IMG/VR virus record: IMGVR_UViG_3300011115_000102
Coordinates: 1-20,172 of that record
DNA: 20,172 nucleotides
Strand: one strand, 5' to 3'
From: a virus
A program made the position numbers and the translations under genes. Below the pieces are notes generated by a model that saw only the letters and a program-made list of their open reading frames with translations, was not told where the DNA came from and made no database searches. Positions 11,001 through 16,685 of this stretch are shown in pieces (position 1 is the first letter of the stretch; each line of letters opens with the position of its first letter).

Positions 11001-11889
11001 AACTACCCTGATAGATTTGATACTGAACTCCGGTGACGAGGACGAAGAGAAAAAGAAACGCAGGCAGAAGAACCCCCTTACGGCGCAAAGCTCTGACTTA
11101 CGGTTCCGGTATGAGTTTCTGCCTGAACAGTTTGGGGAAATTAAGATGCCCGGTATAGATGGTAAAGAATATAAGTTAAGCACGGTACTTGAAAAAGGGC
11201 TGGTGTCAGTTCTTACGGATGTCAATGTAGGCTCCCGTACCTCGTTCAATAACATGTGGTTTCGTTCAGCCCCAGAAGGTAAGGATTGGAAGGAAACCGC
11301 TTTTAATATTGCGGAAGCAAACTTGGGGCCGTCCGTATCTGCGGGGGGTAACTTTATTTCTGGGGTTGAAGACGTATGGGACGGAAAAATACGCCGTGGG
11401 CTGGAGAAGATGGTTCCCGCATTCTTCAAAGGCAGTATCGTTGCTAGTAGGTACGCTGATGAAGGTGCGCAAACACGCAACCGCGACGTTATACTAAAAG
11501 CTAACGAGCTAAGTGGGCTTAACTTGGCCGCGCAAGTGCTTGGGTTTACTCCTACGCGCCTAGCTCAAATACAGGAGTTCAATTACGGCATCAAGGAAGT
11601 CGAGGTTAAAGCGTTGCGGGAAAAGAACGACCTGCTTAAAGACCTTAAAGACCTTGAGAATAATCCTGATAGAAATCCTGAATCCCGCAAAAAACTAGAC
11701 CGTAGGATCGACCAGCACAATCGTAGATACAACTATATGGAAGGGTTTATCATTGACGAAGATACCCGCGAACGCTCGTTAGAAGCCTACGATACGCGCA
11801 AAGAAAACACCATCCGTGGCAAGCTTACAACGGAGGAAACAGACTACCCCATACGCAAGATGCAGCAGAATATTGGGATTGGGCGATAA
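5080..11889 (+). CDS. Giant polyvalent virion protein with metallopeptidase-like and GNAT-like domains
   Basis: The 2269-residue product starts at ATG 5080, with AGG six bases upstream inside the previous stop region. Two helical repeats open it (residues about 10-52: ANAATKQAIFDRY and ANDPTKQAIRERF), followed by a Pro-rich linker. A helical region has a hydrophobic stretch near 217-240. An Ala/Pro/Gln linker covers about 440-640. Residues about 650-762 resemble a GNAT fold (SAGRASEVLTALTTWAD, WYERNGF). Residues about 1040-1220 hold a zinc-peptidase motif HEALH (His1080, Glu1081, His1084), with Glu1153 in LKEFIAYGL as a plausible third ligand. Hydrophobic segments lie near 1720-1750 and 1946-1983. 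The C-terminal third, with DTLFRYDTMERPR (from about 1892) and LVPAFFKGS, resembles domains of large polyvalent phage proteins (DarB-like). It is the last + strand gene; a role in DNA ejection or injection is inferred. Confidence 0.85.
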   Translation: MPSLAEIFNDPNYTGANAATKQAIFDRYSGQDENYTSANDPTKQAIRERFGLVQPSPQGAAPQPTAPAPGPLNQPPIVPEETGAAFGNRNLMAQGEKARATAAANAAREPEKLGYLAASTKAGALNLVGSAAKLVDALNPFTTSEAELATLYKNEPEKLAKLQAEGANTFLQRFGRAMQQGSENVMEDIAPGDKEKYGKLKYATIDPDKAAYLSPVKVVGDVLSSLPTTLALGVSLYLTKGAAARVEAQALAEGLTPEAARRLGVNAAVDTMAKVGAGSEGTIGYAQAALQTREEADKITKKAIEASPEYKKLIADGFSPETARIRVSALAAETSGVVAGAADAVLNFFGGKVLGKVISEGGSLLKRTGKGFLTEAAVEAPQSGAEQAAQNIAVKQFLDSKKEELDGVAEAIAQGFFVGGVSGGGFAAVLGRGEGSEQAPVPPAAPAPVAGSPEQRAALIAGYRTDLGLPLDVATAMADQQLAAAQPPAPAATTATTAPPAATDIPAGVDPQRVADIEADLFNNGVEPAAARIGAINQAAQEAKDDAEANAAATQQEASNATVSTDAGVGTDPSGGGVAAALQQQPGASTEGATDAQSGGVDGSQSVVTQSATGEGAQPGALEEARPQQTVEEILAGVRRTQLGALVPRQAAVSFDGRKGIVFNEAVLGGLRRVVADDDVALDNPSRVGAVMLTGIDRQAGGSAGRASEVLTALTTWADISNERIVLSPAASGDLKQSELVKWYERNGFTTTPDGLMERNPSTTKTITPAAPTPAKPITPTSFAVKEVPAAESPTGKRAWNVTGPDGEILGTFDKKGDATAQAKQARAAARTAAGQQPAGRKATLTPEQRAAATGQRAVTQKASIDATRTAEKLLTNIGTEYTPNPESTQEEAGVEKQAHDERRVAIVVAALNIANDPAHRLNTAGQIAKQVLAHPSVTQRERARAANALREARGEKPIVMDEAALAKIFPAQQAASEKPQSSGIPLGVTSQNSNPKYTTFKNAGQALSWVSRNGTKFEKFLAKRLYYFARKAQIVIASDMNALPEAVRKEFETGSAGVYFKNVIYLHPVYGINNTVFLHEALHGATIAKITEYLTRVKNGESIPPAMQAAYLALETVRLRASDRYFLLKKEGLLDKRMLVFEKGGAFSDLKEFIAYGLSSEDMHEFLLQTSGMLGGKTANYFNNLLSNFVKGIRGIFNMGDTHQSALQDLILATDNLLSTRMRVRKTATAPPSSALPPSTPAKKLKQKVAKVSKAMAQVQASSNAQDVVNGVSTGMAGRMAEDWLPLLKDNYAAFNVGTTQQVLYKLPTSDIIRWKGDEVPGLKRVDTLVQRMAAMRGSMQLAGAKKATELAKFVRKNGQKVLGEARHLARLHEVSPTKYANRADALANDPDIKENAAKSVDPQYSATQQRAYKGEVTKRTRAINEVFTAWEALGKQSGGHSMYKMLRQFYVDGYNLTRTLLNTQIQALPIDAAAKAKLMKSVRLMQEQSEAIVDTAGKKQNALPEEYTPFMRYGENWLRVTAKGGGPAGRAFYTFESGADRNKFQRQEAARLGKDPEDASVFSKGSDLTSLRKDFANESVMLKEMFSAIDKATTSSTISSATDVDAFKEGLKDQLYQVYLLTLPERSLRKQFLNAKNITGFSADIFRNFKTSATKLANQASKLRYATEIQNEVIAARESLAGRPPSEVEKLSLFVNEIAYRANEELNPTPRSKLAAAASQFAFVTILTGAASAMVQFASIPVMVMPRLNRDYGYGKSAAKFARYMPIWDTIGVTTTEPNGDVVYSAPSIGTSKMVTSNPVLQRAFEEAVNRQVTTVGSVSIIANNKQTPENTRKSAVGAAAESAYGLVTGLFSGAERLTREMTYMMAFELEYAKTKDFDASVEKAIEITQDTLFRYDTMERPRILRTGLGGAIGQFKMYAAGMTSFFIRGMYNSMRILNPKEALSAVHLLGGVLLTGAVFHGLAGSPFYSTITTLIDLILNSGDEDEEKKKRRQKNPLTAQSSDLRFRYEFLPEQFGEIKMPGIDGKEYKLSTVLEKGLVSVLTDVNVGSRTSFNNMWFRSAPEGKDWKETAFNIAEANLGPSVSAGGNFISGVEDVWDGKIRRGLEKMVPAFFKGSIVASRYADEGAQTRNRDVILKANELSGLNLAAQVLGFTPTRLAQIQEFNYGIKEVEVKALREKNDLLKDLKDLENNPDRNPESRKKLDRRIDQHNRRYNYMEGFIIDEDTRERSLEAYDTRKENTIRGKLTTEETDYPIRKMQQNIGIGR

Positions 11890-11912
11890 AAAACCCCCGC
11901 ACTAGGCGGGGG
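11888..11912 (-). terminator. Rho-independent terminator of the - strand operon
   Basis: A perfect 7-bp stem (CCCCCGC at 11894-11900 and GCGGGGG at 11906-11912) closes a 5-nt loop. Read on the - strand it is followed by six T residues (complement of A at 11888-11893), the standard intrinsic-terminator layout. There is no T-tract on the + side, so it should stop leftward transcripts only. It lies 45 nt past the stop of the last leftward gene, and its U-tract overlaps the TAA of the giant + strand gene. Confidence 0.88.
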
Positions 11913-11956
11913 CGAACTAAGGAGTAAGGAGCAAACTTACTGGAAGGTAGTTTAGG

Positions 11957-12151
11957 TTATAGCCGCCAGATTCGCAAACCCTTGATGCTATCTTCTATAC
12001 TTATTTTAATCAGGACTTCTAGCTTCAGCCTTTTTGTAACTAGCAGCACCACCTGCTTAGCCCTGACGCAATCAATACAGGGTATAAAAAAGGAATACCC
12101 CGCCCTTAGCGAACGCCAGTTGATATTATAACTAACCCCCTCTATCAGCAC
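11957..12151 (-). CDS. Small conserved-looking phage protein, 64 aa, function unknown
   Basis: This ORF runs from a GTG at 12151 to a TAA at 11957 and overlaps the end of the primase gene by 20 bases in another frame. The product has a patterned sequence: NINWRSLRAGYSFFIPCIDC, then an amphipathic helix (RAKQVVLLVTKRLKLEV) and a strand-rich end (EDSIKGLRIWRL). The mix of aromatic, basic and hydrophobic residues suggests a compact alpha/beta fold, and it resembles small proteins I have seen in phage genomes. No function is known to me. Its place before a clear terminator makes it the last gene of the leftward operon. The ribosome site at the GTG is weak; re-initiation after primase translation would explain expression. 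Confidence 0.62.
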   Translation of the reverse strand: MLIEGVSYNINWRSLRAGYSFFIPCIDCVRAKQVVLLVTKRLKLEVLIKISIEDSIKGLRIWRL

Positions 12152-14972
12152 TATCGCCGCCCGTTGGCAACAGACCGTTTATGTCTATGAAGTCGCTGTT
12201 AGAGCAGTCAAACGCCAAGGCGTAGACCCCCGGCGTGTTCATCTTCATACCCTTGGACATACGCTTGACCCCTGCACCTATAAACACGCCCTTGAGCTTT
12301 AGTTGCTTCAACACATCCTTGTAGTGAATCTGGGACTCAACGCAGTCCTTACGAAACTCCGTGGAGGACAGAAATAGCTTGTTAGTATCAGGCTCAAACC
12401 TAATGAGTAGTGGGCCTCGCGGCTCTAGTAGGGGTAGCACTTGCATCTTGGTGCGGTTATCCCCCTCGTCATTAACCACCAGCATGTTTTGAATGTGCCG
12501 GTTGACGTAGCCACCGATTACCCCCGACACCTCGCTTACTGGCGGGGTAACGTCCTCCCTTATATCCTTAAGCATCTCCATGGTAGCCCACCTATAGATA
12601 GCCTTCATATCGTAGTCGATAAGGTTAAGGTTCCGTGCGATAAGCCCACCCGTTATATTGCACGCAAGGATGGAAGACCAGAACCGTTCTCTGTTGGTTA
12701 GGCGCATCTCCTTATCTATCTTAGCTTGCACAGCGAGAAGCCCGCTTACAGATTCTTCCAGATTCCCTAGTAGGTGGCTGCAATATATGTCGCCTGCGAT
12801 ACCGTAGTTCTCTAAAAGCTGGTGGTCGAACATGCGCTTTGCTTCGGCGGGGGCAATAATATCGGTGGGGTGAATTTGATACTCGACTAGCCGCATTAAC
12901 TCACCATCAGGGCTGCTCTTGTGTATCCCCAACTTCTCGTAGAAGCTAGCGTTAGAACTTGCTAGAGATAGAGTTTTCCATGTTGTGTTGTTCAGTCGCA
13001 GTTCGTTGGTCTGGGACTTAGCACGGTTTGGGCCGCGACCTTGAGACATACTATACGCCAAGGTAGAGAAGTCCTGTGCCTCTGTGTTGGTGATCTCGTC
13101 TACGGTAAAAGGTAGGTTGTTCATCACGCCCAAGTGAATCATCCGTGCGGCTAGGGTGTCCTTCCAGATAGCTGCCAACTTAGTTGGATGCCCATACACG
13201 CTGTTACAGACGTATAGAATCGTTGACTTGCCCGTGCCTGAGGTCTTGTGTATCAGGTTTATGATCGCCCCATTCTGCCCCGTATACTTCAGCAGGGGTG
13301 CGCCAAATGCTGTGAGGGCGGCAAAGGCGTGGGCTTCCAAACCCGGTTTGTTGTACATGTTAAACACTTCTTTCCACTTCTCTAGTGTCCCTTTGGGGGT
13401 CATATCAGCGGCAAACTGTGCGGTGACACTGGACGGGGGGCTATGAAACGTACCGTCCTTTGTGATTTCTCTATTGCCTATAACAAATTTACTATCGTTT
13501 TCTGTCCATCCGAATTGGGTTCTCATTATTTCTGCCCTAACTTTGTATTGGAGTTCCTTGACAAATATCATTATGAACGTCGTCAACTCGCTCATCTGAT
13601 ACGGTAGCCCTGCTACACCCTTACGCGCTAACGCCGTTCGTAGGCTTTCCTTAACCGCAACAACCGCTAGCGGCACAGTAAACTCAATCACTTCTTCCTT
13701 AGGTAGATGCAAACGAATAAGAGCTAACTCCCCCTCCTCAGGGTCGCGCATACGCTTGACGACATAAATATCATGCTCGTATACGCATATCGGCTCCGCT
13801 TCCTCATCCGATTTAGCTGGCATCTTATATACCCCGCCGTTCTTACCCCGAAAGTATGGGGATGGGTACGGAGGTATGATGTAGCTACCGTCTTTCTCCA
13901 GCGTGGAGGCATCCTTTTCTTGCACCTCAGGGCGTATAACTTCCCTGCCTAAAGATAGCGGAGTCTTTATGCGCCCCTTCCACGGGCATCCTTCACAGCC
14001 ACCGGGGTTGTGCTTCTCAAAGGTGGTGCAGTGATGCGCCCCGCTAGTCGTGCTGGCCTTGCTCTCTGTTTCGTCGTAACTGTAGTCGGGGTATTTCTCG
14101 GATATCTTATGTATCGCAGTCTTGCGGTCAACGCAGAGGTGGGCAACAGACAACGCATCCCACCATAGGGGTTCGTTGATTGTCTCTTGGTTCTGGTATA
14201 CGTATAGAAGCTGAGCGCAGCCCTCATAGTTAGCACTCTTACGCATGATACGACTGAAGCTTAACGTGGTATTACTTAGTAGGGACTTAGCTAACTCGCT
14301 AAGCTCTCTATGCGGCGCATCCAGTTTGGATACTACTTCTTTAACACCAAGTGAATCCCTAAACGTAGCGTATTCAATATCCACGCAGTCGCTAATAACT
14401 TCTACCGAAGATGGGGGTTCATCCTTAAAGTTTAAAGTGCCCGGAATACGCAGCACTCTAGCTACTTCAAATACGCTGGTGTCTACATAGAGGTTATGGA
14501 TAACACAAAGCTCGTTAAAACGATTGGCTACAGGCTCCCATTCCTCGCGGGTGATGGGCGTAGTTAAAGGCCAATAGGCATGAATCCCCCTGCCAGAGTT
14601 AACAAGCAGCGGGCGTGGTAAACCTATTAGGGCGCAGAATTTCTGCAACTCCCCGAGTGCGGTGGGTTGGTCTACATACCCATCGGGTCTACCGGTGCTA
14701 TCGTTTATGACCGCTTTGGATACACCGCAGTCTATATCCAACCAGAAACACTTAATGCTCTGGACGTTTTCTTTCTTGCGGCTCTCGTTGGTCTTGTATT
14801 TAGCGCACCCAAAAAACACGTTTCGTTTCTGGGCTACAAACTCCTCGGCGGCTGTGTCAACTTCCTTACGAGTAGCTACAAGAACCTGCTTTACGCTCTT
14901 CCCCCTTATGCCTACCACAGCGAACCAGCCATCAACGGCTTGAACTCTGTCTAATAGATCAATGCTCGGCAT
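12132..14972 (-). CDS. Fused archaeo-eukaryotic-type primase and helicase/ATPase
   Basis: The 946-residue protein probably primes and unwinds DNA at the phage fork. The N-terminal AEP (primase-polymerase) domain shows FWLDIDCG with Asp79 and Asp81 as metal ligands, SGRGIHAYWPL with His131 as the nucleotide-binding motif, and ARVLRIPGTLNFK around 171-183. A middle segment has His314, Cys315, Cys326 and Cys329 (GGCEGCPWKG), a likely zinc or Fe-S site as in primase C-terminal modules. The C-terminal ATPase has Walker A SGTGKST (Lys582) and Walker B FTVDE (Asp625, Glu626), close to DUF927/D5-type helicases. ATG 14972 has an AAGAGA-type ribosome site. It lies downstream of the HTH gene, separated by a palindrome and a hairpin. 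Together the domains stand in for separate DnaG and DnaB proteins. Polymerase activity is possible but not shown. Confidence 0.9.
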   Translation of the reverse strand: MPSIDLLDRVQAVDGWFAVVGIRGKSVKQVLVATRKEVDTAAEEFVAQKRNVFFGCAKYKTNESRKKENVQSIKCFWLDIDCGVSKAVINDSTGRPDGYVDQPTALGELQKFCALIGLPRPLLVNSGRGIHAYWPLTTPITREEWEPVANRFNELCVIHNLYVDTSVFEVARVLRIPGTLNFKDEPPSSVEVISDCVDIEYATFRDSLGVKEVVSKLDAPHRELSELAKSLLSNTTLSFSRIMRKSANYEGCAQLLYVYQNQETINEPLWWDALSVAHLCVDRKTAIHKISEKYPDYSYDETESKASTTSGAHHCTTFEKHNPGGCEGCPWKGRIKTPLSLGREVIRPEVQEKDASTLEKDGSYIIPPYPSPYFRGKNGGVYKMPAKSDEEAEPICVYEHDIYVVKRMRDPEEGELALIRLHLPKEEVIEFTVPLAVVAVKESLRTALARKGVAGLPYQMSELTTFIMIFVKELQYKVRAEIMRTQFGWTENDSKFVIGNREITKDGTFHSPPSSVTAQFAADMTPKGTLEKWKEVFNMYNKPGLEAHAFAALTAFGAPLLKYTGQNGAIINLIHKTSGTGKSTILYVCNSVYGHPTKLAAIWKDTLAARMIHLGVMNNLPFTVDEITNTEAQDFSTLAYSMSQGRGPNRAKSQTNELRLNNTTWKTLSLASSNASFYEKLGIHKSSPDGELMRLVEYQIHPTDIIAPAEAKRMFDHQLLENYGIAGDIYCSHLLGNLEESVSGLLAVQAKIDKEMRLTNRERFWSSILACNITGGLIARNLNLIDYDMKAIYRWATMEMLKDIREDVTPPVSEVSGVIGGYVNRHIQNMLVVNDEGDNRTKMQVLPLLEPRGPLLIRFEPDTNKLFLSSTEFRKDCVESQIHYKDVLKQLKLKGVFIGAGVKRMSKGMKMNTPGVYALAFDCSNSDFIDINGLLPTGGDSADRGG

Positions 14973-14990
14973 GCTATTCTCTTTGCGAAA

Positions 14991-15017
14991 GTAAAGGGGG
15001 GACTAATCCCCCCTTAC
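14991..15017 (-). promoter_or_regulatory. G6/C6 intercistronic hairpin before the primase-helicase gene
   Basis: Six G (14996-15001) pair with six C (15008-15013) around the loop ACTAAT. Flanking GTAA(A)/TTAC extends the stem with one bulged A. In the leftward transcript it lies between the HTH stop and the primase start and is followed only by TTTAC, so it is a weak terminator at best. It could act as an attenuator, an RNA-processing site or a stabilising hairpin. Confidence 0.6.
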
Positions 15018-15025
15018 CTAGTGGT

Positions 15026-15042
15026 GCTAATAGAGTATTAGC
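15026..15042. promoter_or_regulatory. Perfect 7-bp palindrome, candidate operator for the HTH protein
   Basis: GCTAATA (15026-15032) and TATTAGC (15036-15042) are exact inverted copies separated by three bases. It overlaps the stop codon of the adjacent HTH gene and precedes the primase gene. A short symmetric site beside a small DNA-binding gene is a classical operator arrangement. The link to that protein is inference. Confidence 0.5.
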
Positions 15043-15265
15043 TAAGTTTTTTTATGTACGAAACTACCGCCCCAACATGCTGTTTTGGGTCATAAGTGCC
15101 AATGAACCAGTTATAGACAGTCTGTTTGCTGACGTTAAGTTTCTCTGCCACCTCGCTAGCGGGGATATCCAACGCAATGCACAACCTGCCAAGCAAAACA
15201 CCAGTACGGCGTTTATTGGCTTGTTTGTTAAGCTTGACAATATTTGCGCTGTATCCGTAGCTCAT
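15038..15265 (-). CDS. Small helix-turn-helix DNA-binding protein
   Basis: This 75-residue protein carries a helix-turn-helix at about residues 34-54 (PASEVAEKLNVSKQTVYNWF), of the XRE or resolvase-like class, flanked by basic residues. The ATG follows the upstream stop by two bases. Its ribosome site GAGGAG is made of the last codons of the ssDNA-binding gene, so the two are translated together. A likely job is to regulate the replication operon, perhaps through the palindrome at its own 3' end. A small size and a single domain argue against a recombinase. It could instead bind the origin or assist the primase. The partner and the target site are not visible. Confidence 0.8.
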   Translation of the reverse strand: MSYGYSANIVKLNKQANKRRTGVLLGRLCIALDIPASEVAEKLNVSKQTVYNWFIGTYDPKQHVGAVVSYIKKLS

Positions 15266-15267
15266 GG

Positions 15268-16206
15268 TTACTCCTCACTCCAAGCGGATACAACATCGGC
15301 CAAGTTTTTCTTGGGCGGGGCGGCATCGGGTTCCACTTTCTTGGACGCACGTTTAACGGGTTCTGCCGGTGCCGGTTCGTCTGTATCCTCAGCAGCAAAC
15401 TGCGGGCTTTTAGGTTTGGCCTTCTGAACTACGGGGGCCGGTTCCTGTTTTGCCTCTGCTACTGCTGCGGGAAGCTTCTTCACCCCATCAACTGCTGCTG
15501 CGGTGAGTTGCACAAACCGCTTAGCCTCAACAGACTTCTGTGCCGTTTCAACCAGATCAAGTTCCTCGTCGGTCAAGTGCCGCACAGCGGTAAACTTCAG
15601 CACGTCTCCGGTTTCGTTTTCATCGAACCGCATCTCAGTAACTACATGGTCGATGCTCTCACCGTTGGCGGGAAGGAAGTTCTTGTAGCTTTCAAACGGG
15701 TGCGTATTGCCCACGCCCTTACCGAACAGGGACTTCGACGGGATGTTGAATTGATACAGATGCCCAGTGGTGTCACCTTCAAGCAGTATGGCTACACGAC
15801 GCATGAAACGGCATGCACGGCCTTTACCGTTCTGACCTGAGCCATCAATGTTCTGAGGGCAGGTAGCGCAGTTGGCCGATTGAGCGTTAGCTACATTGCT
15901 CTCCGGTGCCGTGCCAAGGTTAGACCAGCAATCCGGCAGCGTGGCTTCCCCATCGGGGTCGTAGGGTTTGCTGTAGAACTGCCGTGATACTTTAGGCAAC
16001 GCGTTGACAACTATGACATTGATGAAACCATCCCGCACCTTACCGGCTTCCTTGCCGTTAATCATACGGCGGAAGATGCCCTTGTTCATAGCGATACGAC
16101 TGCCACCCCCACTGGAATCAACGAGGGACTTGGATAACGCGCTAACCTCGCGGGCGCGTGAGGGTGCTACGGAAGTGGACTGTTGGAAAATGCTAAGGTT
16201 GCTCAT
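15268..16206 (-). CDS. Putative single-stranded DNA-binding protein with Cys4 site
   Basis: The 312-residue product has a folded N-terminal part of about 225 residues, a Lys/Ala/Pro-rich tail, and an acidic tip with an aromatic residue (VVSAWSEE). That tail layout is typical of phage and bacterial SSBs that recruit partners through the C-terminus. Four cysteines (93, 113, 116, 132; context DCWSN, CATC, GRACRF) look like a zinc site. Conserved-looking stretches FNIPSKSLFGKG and VVTEMRFD follow. I recognise this type from phage replication modules, where it is usually called ssDNA-binding by context; no OB-fold can be proven by eye. AAGGAG lies six bases from the ATG, and the start overlaps the upstream stop as ATGA. 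Neighbours (helicase, nucleases, primase) support the role. Confidence 0.72.
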   Translation of the reverse strand: MSNLSIFQQSTSVAPSRAREVSALSKSLVDSSGGGSRIAMNKGIFRRMINGKEAGKVRDGFINVIVVNALPKVSRQFYSKPYDPDGEATLPDCWSNLGTAPESNVANAQSANCATCPQNIDGSGQNGKGRACRFMRRVAILLEGDTTGHLYQFNIPSKSLFGKGVGNTHPFESYKNFLPANGESIDHVVTEMRFDENETGDVLKFTAVRHLTDEELDLVETAQKSVEAKRFVQLTAAAVDGVKKLPAAVAEAKQEPAPVVQKAKPKSPQFAAEDTDEPAPAEPVKRASKKVEPDAAPPKKNLADVVSAWSEE

Positions 16207-16616
16207 GCTTTACTCCTTCTAACGGATATAGTGTATTTGCTGTCTGCTTGTAATCCCATCGGCAGCTTGTCGGGGTTTTCTTCTAGGAACTGCTTTAAGT
16301 TGGTTTGGTGAATGCGTCTCTCCAGTAGTCCGTATACATCGTTCTCTTTTATAAATGTGTACATCGATTCCCAATCGTTCGTCCAGTAGCGTGTATCTAC
16401 CTTACGCATGATTGTGCCAGCGGTAGTCTTGATGCTTGTTGCGTTGTTAGTGGCGCAGATTTCCAACAACTGTGCGGAAATTACATCCCGTTGAGAACGT
16501 AACTCTTCCTTCTTCTCTTCGTAATCTGCGGTGAGTTTTGCTTCCGCGTCACGAATTTTTATGTAGATACCCGCTAAAACATCTGGCGGTAAAACCTCTG
16601 AAACTTCAGCTTCCAT
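16203..16616 (-). CDS. Coiled-coil phage protein, Gp157-like in layout
   Basis: This 137-residue protein starts with a charged helical part (residues about 12-55, KLTADYEEKKEELRSQRDVI) predicted to form a coiled coil. A small strand-rich region follows (SIKTTAGTIMRKV), then YWTNDWESMYTFIKE, LLERRIHQTNLKQFLEENP and a final strand YTISVRR. The order of coiled coil, short beta hairpin and C-terminal strand recalls the Gp157 family that sits next to ssDNA-binding and recombination genes in siphoviruses, but I cannot show homology. The ATG has a strong AAGGAG five bases upstream. It is the first gene after the candidate promoter at 16656-16684 and overlaps the putative SSB gene by four bases, suggesting that the two act together. 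Confidence 0.72.
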   Translation of the reverse strand: MEAEVSEVLPPDVLAGIYIKIRDAEAKLTADYEEKKEELRSQRDVISAQLLEICATNNATSIKTTAGTIMRKVDTRYWTNDWESMYTFIKENDVYGLLERRIHQTNLKQFLEENPDKLPMGLQADSKYTISVRRSKA

Positions 16617-16655
16617 ATTAGCTCCTTATGTATGGGTCGTTCGCCCATTACGTTC

Positions 16656-16684
16656 AGTCTAACTATGCTCCTTGACTCTGTCAA
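16656..16684 (-). promoter_or_regulatory. Candidate sigma70 promoter for the coiled-coil/SSB/HTH/primase unit
   Basis: On the - strand TTGACA (16684-16679) matches the -35 consensus exactly. After a 17-base spacer comes TAGACT (16661-16656), four of six matches to the -10 box. It reads toward the coiled-coil gene starting at 16616. The -35 box overlaps the TGA of the helicase gene. Between -10 and the ribosome site lies another short palindrome, ATGGG/CCCAT at 16632-16648. Confidence 0.6.
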
Positions 16685-16685
16685 G
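16671..16685. promoter_or_regulatory. Palindrome overlapping the -35 box, candidate operator
   Basis: CTTGAC (16671-16676) and GTCAAG (16680-16685) are exact inverted copies around three bases. The site covers the whole -35 element of the candidate promoter, so a protein bound there would block polymerase. The same palindrome was not found elsewhere in the window by eye. Confidence 0.45.

Noticed and set aside
11920-11960. Ribosome-site-like AAGGAG repeats on the + strand after the giant gene
   Set aside because: No start codon with an open + strand frame follows them before the leftward genes.
15026-15042. Similarity to a T7-class phage promoter (TAATAC...TAT)
   Set aside because: The spacing is several bases too short, and the likeness is explained by the perfect palindrome; no phage RNA polymerase gene is visible.
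15244-15840. 198-codon + strand ORF
   Set aside because: It is antisense to the SSB-like gene, with a Cys/Phe/Leu-rich product typical of a shadow frame.
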